A DNA stretch of 10,602 nucleotides, from contig CAKUTL010000051.1 in assembly GCA_934692295.1 (NCBI GenBank), positions 1 through 10,602 on the forward strand, in the 5' to 3' direction. The notes beneath the pieces were generated by a model. The model was not told the DNA's origin and did no database searches. It saw only the letters and a program-made list of their open reading frames with translations. The translations under genes and the position numbers were made by a program. Shown here one piece after another: positions 1 through 5,484 of this stretch (its first letter is position 1; each line of letters begins with the position of its first letter). The stretch comes from an uncultured Candidatus Melainabacteria bacterium (lineage in GTDB: Bacteria; Cyanobacteriota; Vampirovibrionia; Gastranaerophilales; Gastranaerophilaceae).

Positions 1-312
1 GAAACAAGTTCAGCATGACATAATCCTCCAACTTCCTCCTCTCCCAAGGGAGAGGATTGAGGTGAGGGGTTAATCCCTACGCCATTGGCAAGAGATCCTT
101 CGCTTCGCTCAGGATGACAAAATTCGTACTGTCATTCCGAACTAGTTTCGGAATCTCTATCTAAACGCCTAAGTTAGAGATCCTGAAACGGTCTTGGATT
201 ATTGTCGGGTCGGCTGGCTCAACGCAACCCTCCCCTAGACGAGCTTCGCTCTTGCCAAAATCCGCAGTTCAGGATGACAATATAGTTGAATTATTTTCTC
301 AAAATTGAATGA
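1..312. repeat. Repeat-rich noncoding region upstream of prepilin gene 1
   Basis: I see no gene here. The stretch is a mosaic of short palindromic intergenic repeats. A perfect 9-bp inverted repeat with a 2-nt loop lies at 37-56 (TCCTCTCCC/GGGAGAGGA). A motif of the type agagatcctt-cgcttcgctc-aggatgac at 91-118 recurs at 9509-9536 with one difference. ATTCCGAA/TTCGGAAT at 134-154 forms an 8-bp stem. The longer 99-bp repeat at 181-279 is listed separately. GC content is visibly higher than in the flanking genes. Such elements are usually non-autonomous, dispersed repeats; no transposase is present here. Confidence 0.75.
181..279. repeat. 99-bp dispersed repeat, copy A
   Basis: This segment matches 6147-6245 base for base except for 3 substitutions and no gaps, by my manual alignment. 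It begins tcctgaaacggtcttgg and ends cagttcaggatgaca, so TCCTGAA at the left is inverted as TTCAGGA at the right. The left terminal TGTCA seen in copy B is replaced here by agaga, so this copy has lost or never had its full left end. The interior carries gctggctcaacgcaaccc, which resembles the intergenic repeats common in cyanobacteria. It is noncoding and could be a MITE-like or palindromic element. Confidence 0.85.
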
Positions 313-437
313 ATTGTAACAAAATGTAAACCGCCTATGCAAGTAGCTGAAACCCAGTTATAATGCCCTATATGATATGATATGATATGATGTGAGGGAC
401 AGTGTACACCAAGTAGAAAAATCTTTATAATTTACTT
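313..437 (+). promoter_or_regulatory. Prepilin promoter module, copy 1 (predicted leaderless promoter)
   Basis: This module aligns without gaps to 9567-9691 (about 14 mismatches in 125 bp). Parts in order: ttgtaacaaaatgtaaac; a first TATAAT at 359-364 with no good -35; TATGA x4 at 371-390; gtgaggg; the palindrome GTGTACAC at 402-409; then -35 TGTACA (403-408), a 17-bp spacer, -10 TATAAT (426-431), 6 nt, and ATG at 438. No Shine-Dalgarno precedes the start. A transcription start 7 nt after the -10 would fall on the A of ATG, so I infer a leaderless mRNA. Between copies the -35 and -10 boxes are identical while the centre of the spacer differs but keeps its length, which supports promoter function. 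AAAATCTT (418-425) and AAGATTTT (441-448) could also pair as a hairpin around the start codon. Confidence 0.72.
371..390 (+). repeat. TATGA pentanucleotide tandem repeat, 4 units
   Basis: There are four perfect TATGA units between the upstream TATAAT (359-364) and the promoter next to the prepilin start. The same four units occur at 9625-9644 upstream of the second prepilin gene. A 5-bp unit can change length by slippage, and that would alter the spacing of upstream elements to the downstream promoter. Whether it varies is not visible from one sequence. Confidence 0.85.
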
Positions 438-1127
438 ATGAAGATTTTAAAAAACAGAGCATTTACACTTGCGGAAGTTCTTATCACACTTGGCATTATC
501 GGTGTTGTCGCAGCGATTACATTGCCGAATCTAATGGCTGCATATAAAGCGAGAGTTTTAAGAAGTCAGTTTATGAAGTCTTATTCTCTTATCCAACAAG
601 CATATAAAATGATGGAAGCTGATGGTCAAGCAACGTACCCAAGCTATTATGATAGAATGAGTAACGGCACACAGTTTTCAGAAATTTTTAAGCGTTATTT
701 TACAGGGGTAACAGCCTGTTCATATCGAAAAAATGCCCCCTGTTTTAATGATACAGTGAGTCCTTATAAATCATTAGATGGTGGAACTAAGGCTTCATCT
801 CATTATTTTGATGATGGACAATTTGCTTTAAAGGATGGAACATTATTAATGATGGAAAATCCTTCAGGGGTAACTGGTACAATACAAGTTTGGGTTTCAG
901 TAGATATAAACGGAATTAAAGGACAACCAAATCGGTTGGGTGTTGATGTTTTTACTTTTGAATTAACTGATGATGGTTTCAAGGCAATGGGTGAAGAGGG
1001 AACAAAGTTTGTTGGGGATAATTATTGTTCACTTTCTGGAAAGGGATACCAAAATGGTATGTCTTGTACTAATAAAGCTAAAAATGACCCTTATTATTTC
1101 AAACGCATAACTAAGGTTATTAAGTAA
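438..1127 (+). CDS. Type IV prepilin / type II secretion pseudopilin-like protein 1
   Basis: A 229-residue protein with a class III prepilin leader. The short basic peptide MKILKNRA is followed by FTLAEVLITLGIIGVVAA. Prepilin peptidase is expected to cut after Ala8, leaving N-methylated Phe9, with Glu13 as the conserved +5 glutamate. The following hydrophobic helix (about 9-30) is the membrane anchor and assembly helix. The C-terminal domain contains DINGIKGQPNRLGVDVF (156-172), an Asp/Asn-rich loop reminiscent of the calcium site of GspG-like pseudopilins; that role is inferred. Cys94 and Cys102, and Cys197 and Cys210, could form disulfides. It lacks the C-terminal GWxI-DYPW-like ending seen in prepilin 2. 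The start at 438 is set by the leader peptide and the promoter, since no ribosome binding site is visible. It probably acts as a pilin or pseudopilin; which machine it serves cannot be told. Confidence 0.9.
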   Translation: MKILKNRAFTLAEVLITLGIIGVVAAITLPNLMAAYKARVLRSQFMKSYSLIQQAYKMMEADGQATYPSYYDRMSNGTQFSEIFKRYFTGVTACSYRKNAPCFNDTVSPYKSLDGGTKASSHYFDDGQFALKDGTLLMMENPSGVTGTIQVWVSVDINGIKGQPNRLGVDVFTFELTDDGFKAMGEEGTKFVGDNYCSLSGKGYQNGMSCTNKAKNDPYYFKRITKVIK

Positions 1128-1196
1128 ATACTTTTTACTACTTTTTAAAATAAAAAATTTATGTATGAATTTGTATGTAAGATGATATTATAAATC

Positions 1197-1327
1197 AGCT
1201 GGATTGCTTCGCCTTCGCTCGCAATGACTGATTTGAAAAAGGCTTTACGCATTCGTCATTCTTGTATATGTCAACGAATTACTTAACATATACAATTCTG
1301 AGGGCTTTAGCCCGAAAGAATCCAGCT
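1197..1327. repeat. 131-bp palindromic element with 9-bp terminal inverted repeats
   Basis: The ends are AGCTGGATT (1197-1205) and AATCCAGCT (1319-1327), a perfect inverted repeat. Inside are a perfect 10-bp inverted repeat TTGTATATGT (1262-1271)/ACATATACAA (1286-1295) and a small GGGCT-TTA-GCCC hairpin (1302-1313). The left half carries ggattgcttcgccttcgctc, a familiar dispersed-repeat type. The right end is followed by tttttta, so a folded transcript could also serve as a terminator for prepilin 1. There is no coding potential. Confidence 0.7.
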
Positions 1328-1354
1328 TTTTTATTTCTTATTCTCTAACGTAGG

Positions 1355-1426
1355 TTGGGGTTTCAACCCCAAAATTTAATAATGTTCACTTTTTCTGAAA
1401 TTGTAGGTCGGGTTTACTAACCCGAC
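1355..1426. repeat. Two adjacent short GC-rich hairpins
   Basis: TTGGGGTT-TC-AACCCCAA (1355-1372) and GTCGGGTT-TACT-AACCCGAC (1407-1426) are perfect 8-bp inverted repeats, both preceded by taggt. The second resembles the gtaggtcgggtt-type repeats found in many cyanobacterial and related intergenic regions. They lie between the prepilin and rubrerythrin genes. They could be small mobile palindromes or could help transcription termination. No strong T-run follows the second. Confidence 0.7.
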
Positions 1427-1442
1427 GTTTAAAATTATTCTA

Positions 1443-1457
1443 TTATAATCATTATTT
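1443..1457. promoter_or_regulatory. PerR-box-like palindrome upstream of rubrerythrin
   Basis: TTATAATCATTATTT matches the published PerR consensus TTATAATnATTATAA at 12 of 14 informative positions. PerR is a peroxide-sensing Fur-family repressor that controls reverse rubrerythrins in clostridia, so the gene context fits. Against it, the region is very AT-rich, the site lies roughly 80 bp upstream of the best -35, and no perR gene is in the window. Confidence 0.35.
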
Positions 1458-1473
1458 CTACCAATCTATCCAA

Positions 1474-1563
1474 TTATAAAGTAAAATATTCGTGCTATAA
1501 TTGTAAAGAAATGAAAAGTGAAAATAATTCCCACTTTACAAAATAAATATTGTTTGCTATAAT
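1474..1563 (+). promoter_or_regulatory. Tandem promoters for rubrerythrin
   Basis: The proximal promoter is strong: -35 TTTACA (1535-1540), a 17-bp spacer and an extended -10 TGCTATAAT (1555-1563). A second, distal one uses TTATAA (1474-1479), a 16-bp spacer and TATAAT (1496-1501). Both -10 boxes sit in a 10-bp direct repeat GCTATAATTG (1494-1503 and 1556-1565). AAAGTG (1515-1520) and CACTTT (1532-1537) form an inverted repeat that overlaps the proximal -35 and could be an operator. Confidence 0.65.
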
Positions 1564-1610
1564 TGAGCATGTAAAAAATAAGAAATTCACACAAAGAAAG
1601 GTGGTTAAAT

Positions 1611-2147
1611 ATGAAATACGTATGTACAGTTTGTGGTTGGTCAACAGAATCAGATAAAGCTCCAGAAAAATGCCCTTTATGCGGAGCAACAACATTTAAA
1701 GAAGTATCAGGCGGAGAAAAAGTTTACGCTTGTGAACATAATGTAGGCGATGGAAAAGTTGAAGATGCTGAAATCATGGAAGGTTTAAGAGCAAACTTTA
1801 ACGGCGAATGCACAGAAGTTGGTATGTATCTTGCAATGGCAAGAGTTGCTGAAAGAGAAGGTTATCCTGAAGTTGCTGAAGCATACAAAAGATACGCTTT
1901 CGAAGAAGCTGAACACGCTGCAAAATTTGCTGAATTGTTAGGCGAAGTTGTTACAAATTCAACTAAGAAAAACCTTGAAATGAGAGCAGATGCTGAACAA
2001 GGTGCTTGCGAAGGTAAATTGGCTATCGCTAAAAGAGCTAAAGAATTGGGCTATGATGCAATTCACGATACAGTTCACGAAATGGCTAAAGATGAAGCTC
2101 GTCATGGCAGAGGTTTTGATGGTCTTTTAAAAAGATATTTTAACTAA
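1611..2147 (+). CDS. Reverse rubrerythrin (peroxide-reducing diiron protein)
   Basis: A 178-residue cytosolic protein. The N-terminal rubredoxin-type domain has CxxC pairs Cys5/Cys8 and Cys21/Cys24 that bind one iron. A ferritin-like four-helix domain follows (about 50-178) with carboxylate and histidine ligands in Glu66-x2-Glu69, Glu99-x2-His102 and Glu162-x2-His165. Rubredoxin domain first is the arrangement of clostridial reverse rubrerythrins, which act as the terminal peroxidase of an NADH-dependent system and protect anaerobes from hydrogen peroxide and oxygen. Length and layout are normal for the family. Extra cysteines are Cys41, Cys67 and Cys133. The start is set by a strong ribosome binding site AAAGGTGG at 1597-1604. 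It appears to be monocistronic, with its own promoters and a terminator at 2175-2216. Its codon use is cleaner than in its neighbours, as expected of a highly expressed gene. Confidence 0.95.
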   Translation: MKYVCTVCGWSTESDKAPEKCPLCGATTFKEVSGGEKVYACEHNVGDGKVEDAEIMEGLRANFNGECTEVGMYLAMARVAEREGYPEVAEAYKRYAFEEAEHAAKFAELLGEVVTNSTKKNLEMRADAEQGACEGKLAIAKRAKELGYDAIHDTVHEMAKDEARHGRGFDGLLKRYFN

Positions 2148-2174
2148 TTTGTTTTAAATATCTAATAATTTTTG

Positions 2175-2216
2175 AAAACTTGGCGGAATGGGTTAACCTT
2201 TTCGTCAAGTTTTTTG
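2175..2216 (+). terminator. Rho-independent terminator after rubrerythrin
   Basis: AAAACTTGGCG (2175-2185) pairs with CGTCAAGTTTT (2203-2213) with one G-U pair, and a run of T follows (2210-2215). The loop contains GGTTAACC. It lies 28 nt after the rubrerythrin stop and separates it from the VKOR gene. Confidence 0.85.
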
Positions 2217-2239
2217 TTTGTTCCTAATCATTAAGTTGG

Positions 2240-2268
2240 TTGATTAATTCTAAAGATAAATGTAATAT
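2240..2268 (+). promoter_or_regulatory. Probable promoter of the VKOR-queH unit
   Basis: TTGATT (2240-2245), a 17-bp spacer and TAATAT (2263-2268) form a moderate sigma-70-type promoter downstream of the rubrerythrin terminator. The ribosome binding site for the gene is AGAGGGAGA at 2282-2290, 5 nt before ATG 2296. Confidence 0.45.
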
Positions 2269-2295
2269 AAGAGTACAATTAAGAGGGAGAATGAT

Positions 2296-3531
2296 ATGGA
2301 AAATAATGTTGAAACAAACAATAATTCATGGAAGTATTCGGCTATTATTATTTTAGTTGTAATAGGTTTTTTACTTTCTGTAGAACTTGCAAAAATATAC
2401 TATAGTGCAAATTTTGACCAATATGCTTTGCCAAGTTTTTGTTCAATAAGTGATTTTGTGGATTGCGATGGCGTTGCTAAAACAACCGAATCCCAGTTCT
2501 TGGGTGTTCCTTTGGCTTATTGGGGAATGTTCTTGTACTCATTTATTTTATTATTGTTGGGTGCAGATAAATTGAAAAATATTAAACTTTTCAAATTTAT
2601 GGAAGTGTTTAAAAATAAATATCATTATATTGCATCATTAGGACTTATTTCATTTGTAATTTCTATGATTCTGCTATGCATAAGTTTATTTGGTATTAAA
2701 AAATTATGCCTATTGTGTGCGTGTACGTATGTGATAGATTTATTGATAGGTTTGGTTGCAGTTGTAGGAATTAAAGGTTCATTTTTTGGTGCAATAAAAC
2801 AAAGTTTTTTAGATTTTATGGAAGCCTTAAAACCTCTTCCATATAGAATAGCATTTGTTGTTGTAATGGCTTGTGCTTGCGGATTTTTGGGTTGGACTTA
2901 TTCAAGTGCAAAATTTTCTCCGGCTTTAAAATTTACCAGAGAATATTTAAAATTTACAAAACCAATTCCTGAAAATATTGCACCTAAAGGTAATGTATTA
3001 GGTAGCGAAGCCAAAGATGCTGTTGTATTAGAAATCTATTCTGATTACAAATGCCCAATGTGTTCTGCTTGCAACCACATGCTAGCTAAAATTGTTAAAG
3101 AATATAAGAATTTGAGAATTGAACATCACGCAATGCCTCTTGATACTGAATGTAATAAATATATGGAACAAGAATTCCACCATGGTTCTTGTATTATGGC
3201 TAAGTATTCAGAAGCAGCTCAAATGCAAGGCAAATTCTGGGAAGTTAATACTTTGTTCTTCGACAAAAAACCAACCACAGAGGATGAAGTTCTTGAGGTT
3301 TTAGAAAATTCAGGTTTAGACCTTGATATGGATAAAATGCAAAAAGATGCTCATAGTGCAGAAGTTAATGCTATGATTCAAAAAGATATTGATTATGCAG
3401 TTGCAAATAAGCAAATCGGAACTCCGGCTTTAAAAATGGATGATGAGTTCGAAATGGGTATCAAAGGTTACCACGAATTGAAAAAATGGGTTGAAAAACA
3501 TGGAGCAGAACCTGCAAATAAATTGTTCTAA
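2296..3531 (+). CDS. Membrane VKOR domain fused to a DsbA-like thioredoxin domain
   Basis: A 411-residue inner-membrane protein that should make disulfide bonds in exported proteins. The N-terminal vitamin K epoxide reductase (VKOR) domain has about five hydrophobic segments (14-35, 73-89, 113-131, 143-160, 182-200). It carries the loop cysteine pair Cys49 and Cys57 and the quinone-side Cys138-x2-Cys141 (CLLC). The C-terminal part (about 230-405) is a thioredoxin-fold oxidoreductase with the active site CPMC (253-256) and a cis-proline loop IGTPALK (374-380). VKOR-Trx fusions are the known cyanobacterial and actinobacterial substitute for DsbA plus DsbB: the Trx domain oxidises substrates and VKOR passes electrons to quinone. 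Here the Trx part more resembles a DsbA/DsbG-type domain. Cys259, close after CPMC, is unusual. The next gene overlaps its 3' end by 32 bp, so the two are co-transcribed. Confidence 0.9.
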   Translation: MENNVETNNNSWKYSAIIILVVIGFLLSVELAKIYYSANFDQYALPSFCSISDFVDCDGVAKTTESQFLGVPLAYWGMFLYSFILLLLGADKLKNIKLFKFMEVFKNKYHYIASLGLISFVISMILLCISLFGIKKLCLLCACTYVIDLLIGLVAVVGIKGSFFGAIKQSFLDFMEALKPLPYRIAFVVVMACACGFLGWTYSSAKFSPALKFTREYLKFTKPIPENIAPKGNVLGSEAKDAVVLEIYSDYKCPMCSACNHMLAKIVKEYKNLRIEHHAMPLDTECNKYMEQEFHHGSCIMAKYSEAAQMQGKFWEVNTLFFDKKPTTEDEVLEVLENSGLDLDMDKMQKDAHSAEVNAMIQKDIDYAVANKQIGTPALKMDDEFEMGIKGYHELKKWVEKHGAEPANKLF

Positions 3532-4069
3532 TAAAAAAATTCTACTGCATGCTTGTTGCGGTATATGTTCAGGTTATCCCATATCTTTTTTACAGGATAT
3601 GGGATATTCTGTTGTAGTTTATTTTTATAACCCTAATATTTTTCCTCTTGAAGAGTATGAAAAACGTTTGGATGCAGAGAAAAAATTGTGTTCTCATTTT
3701 GGATGTGAACTTATTGTTGGGGAATATGAACCGGAAATTTATTATGATTTTGTTTTCGGTTTAGAGAATGAACCTGAAAAAGGCAAAAGATGTGATAAGT
3801 GTTTTGAACTTAGATTAAGAAAATCTGCAGAGCTAGCAAAATCTATGGGGATTAATGAATTTACAACTTCAATGGTAATTAGTCCACACAAAAATTATGA
3901 AAAATTAACAGCAATTGGAAATTCTATTGCCAAGGAGTATGGGTTGATTTATAACTCTACAAATTTTAGAAAAGCGGACGGATTTTTGAAAACAAATCAA
4001 ATTTCAAAATCTTTGAATTTGTATAGGCAGAATTATTGCGGTTGTAAATTTGCAATGCGAAAAGTGTAA
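3500..4069 (+). CDS. queH: Epoxyqueuosine reductase QueH
   Basis: A 189-residue protein of the QueH (DUF208) family, which reduces epoxyqueuosine to queuosine in the anticodon wobble position of tRNAs and is unrelated to the cobalamin enzyme QueG. Family signatures are all present: adjacent cysteines in LLHACCGICSG (Cys19-Cys20) and the pair in RCDKCF (Cys98, Cys101), which together bind the iron-sulfur cluster; YNPNIFPLEEYEKR after the first strand; TTSMVISPHKN; and the C-terminal NYCGC (Cys180, Cys182). Start: ATG 3500 is chosen. A TTG at 3491 would add three residues, and neither has a clear ribosome binding site. The overlap with the VKOR gene suggests translational coupling. No other queuosine genes are in the window. 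Confidence 0.9.
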   Translation: MEQNLQINCSNKKILLHACCGICSGYPISFLQDMGYSVVVYFYNPNIFPLEEYEKRLDAEKKLCSHFGCELIVGEYEPEIYYDFVFGLENEPEKGKRCDKCFELRLRKSAELAKSMGINEFTTSMVISPHKNYEKLTAIGNSIAKEYGLIYNSTNFRKADGFLKTNQISKSLNLYRQNYCGCKFAMRKV

Positions 4070-4119
4070 TATCATTCATTTGGATTATGACGTATAGTTG
4101 ATAATATCATATAATATCC

Positions 4120-4161
4120 TTGACATAGAAGGTAAAATTATTAAAAAATTCTAAAAGAGGA
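4120..4161 (+). promoter_or_regulatory. Probable promoter and ribosome binding site of the TPR gene pair
   Basis: A perfect -35 TTGACA (4120-4125) is followed after 16 bp by a weak -10 TAAAAA (4142-4147). An alternative TATAAT at 4110-4115 has no convincing -35. The ribosome binding site AAGAGGA (4155-4161) stands 7 nt before ATG 4169. No terminator is evident between queH and this promoter, so read-through is possible. Confidence 0.45.
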
Positions 4162-4168
4162 TAATATA

Positions 4169-5458
4169 ATGAAGAAGAATATCGGATTATTATTAGCTAC
4201 AGTTATGGTTTTAAATACCGCAATTGCAACAACTGCATACGGTTGGACTAATCCGTTGAAGAATTATGATTTGTATGCTGATACTCATCCATCTGAAAAT
4301 GATGAGAGTGCAATGGAACGTAGTAACGTGATGAGTGAATACTATTCAAATTCTCTTGCAGGGCAAAGTCATAGTTCAGATTCTTATGCTCCTTCTAGTC
4401 TTCCTAATTATGATAGTAGTAGTGATAGTGAATCTTCTCAACAGATTGAAGTTCCTCAACGTCGTAATGATTATTTGAGAGAATCTGCAAGACAGGTTTA
4501 TGCTACCGGTGAACCTGGATGGTTAAAAGAACCTTCATTCTATTCAAATCCTACTTTGGCAAGTATTAGAACTAAATATCATAAAAGCAATTTTGCAGGA
4601 TGTTTGCAAGAATGTATTTCTTATGTAAAACTTCACCCATCTGATACATTAGGATATTATTATTTGGCAATGTGCTATACAAAAGTTAGTGATAAAGAAA
4701 ATGCTATTAGAGCATATGAAAAAGTTATTGCTTTGAACGACAATCCTATGATTGTAAAATATGCAACAAATGGTCGTAACTGTGTAATGGGTTCTGATAA
4801 TGCAAAATGCTATCAGAATGTTAATGAACCTGAACTTATCTATCCTTATGCTGATGTTGCCGAAAGTGTTGCTGATTTAACACCAATTGACCCTCAAACT
4901 TTGGTTAACAGAAATCTTACTCAATTGCAGGCAAAATTATCACCGGCTGAAAAACAAGATGATAATAATAAAGATCCAAATTCAAAAGATAAGGATAAGA
5001 AAAATGTTAATCTTCCATTCGGAAAACAGGATGCGAAGTTGGATGCATTTATTAATGCTCCATACGGCAATGGTTTATCACCTGATTTGAACAAACAGTA
5101 TCAACAACTTCAATTGAAAAAGATTCAACAAAATCTTAACAATGAGGAATCTTCATCAGATGATTCTAACGTTATGAAAAATATCCATCGTTTCGATAAC
5201 CACAAAACTGATTCAGATGAAATAAAACTAGCTTACGCAACTCAAAATGATATGGAAAGTTTTACTAAAAGTCCTGAATATATGCAATCTCAAAAAGAAT
5301 TGGAAGAATTGAGAGTTTTGTTAGGTAATGATAGTTCTTCAAAATCTTCTGATGACGAAATGATGAATATGTTAATGACCGGTAATGGTAAAAACTTATC
5401 TCCGGAAGTGATTCAGGCTATGATGCAAAAATCTATGATGACTGATTTCACTTTATAG
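4169..5458 (+). CDS. Exported protein with TPR-like repeat, function unknown
   Basis: A 429-residue protein with a typical signal peptide: MKKN, then a hydrophobic stretch to about residue 20 and a probable cut after TTAYG (about 25). A low-complexity Ser/Asp-rich part follows (about 60-92). A helical region at about 140-205 reads like one or two tetratricopeptide repeats (LGYYYLAMCYTKVSDKENAIRAYEKVIAL, 161-189, is the clearest). A charged Lys/Asp/Asn linker (263-279) leads to a C-terminal region rich in Gln, Met, Ser and Asp. There is no membrane anchor other than the signal and no lipobox. It is probably a periplasmic or secreted scaffold protein. The start is fixed by a good ribosome binding site. 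The next gene follows after 26 nt and is also TPR-like, so the two likely form an operon. I do not recognise the family. Confidence 0.8.
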   Translation: MKKNIGLLLATVMVLNTAIATTAYGWTNPLKNYDLYADTHPSENDESAMERSNVMSEYYSNSLAGQSHSSDSYAPSSLPNYDSSSDSESSQQIEVPQRRNDYLRESARQVYATGEPGWLKEPSFYSNPTLASIRTKYHKSNFAGCLQECISYVKLHPSDTLGYYYLAMCYTKVSDKENAIRAYEKVIALNDNPMIVKYATNGRNCVMGSDNAKCYQNVNEPELIYPYADVAESVADLTPIDPQTLVNRNLTQLQAKLSPAEKQDDNNKDPNSKDKDKKNVNLPFGKQDAKLDAFINAPYGNGLSPDLNKQYQQLQLKKIQQNLNNEESSSDDSNVMKNIHRFDNHKTDSDEIKLAYATQNDMESFTKSPEYMQSQKELEELRVLLGNDSSSKSSDDEMMNMLMTGNGKNLSPEVIQAMMQKSMMTDFTL

Positions 5459-5484
5459 ATAATTAGTAAATAAGATAAAGATTT

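Noticed and set aside
181..279. Repeat as a remnant of an insertion sequence with a transposase
   Set aside because: No open frame or transposase motif lies within or beside either copy; only a non-autonomous element is supported.
371..390. TATGA tandem repeat as a CRISPR-like array
   Set aside because: The units are 5 bp and directly adjacent without spacers; there is no CRISPR array and no cas gene.
402..416. Tiny leader ORF (GTG-TAC-ACC-AAG-TAG) before prepilin 1
   Set aside because: It is not preserved as a closed ORF in copy 2, and the bases are better explained as promoter elements.
1495..1695. Minus-strand open frame over the rubrerythrin promoter and 5' end
   Set aside because: It overlaps a confident gene and its promoters, has no ribosome binding site, and its hydrophobic product reflects AT-rich antisense sequence.
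3119..3304. Plus-strand open frame inside the VKOR-DsbA gene
   Set aside because: It is an out-of-frame shadow of a well-supported gene with no protein-like motif.
4887..5090. Plus-strand open frame inside the exported TPR gene
   Set aside because: It is an out-of-frame shadow with low-complexity Ile/Lys content from AT-rich codons.
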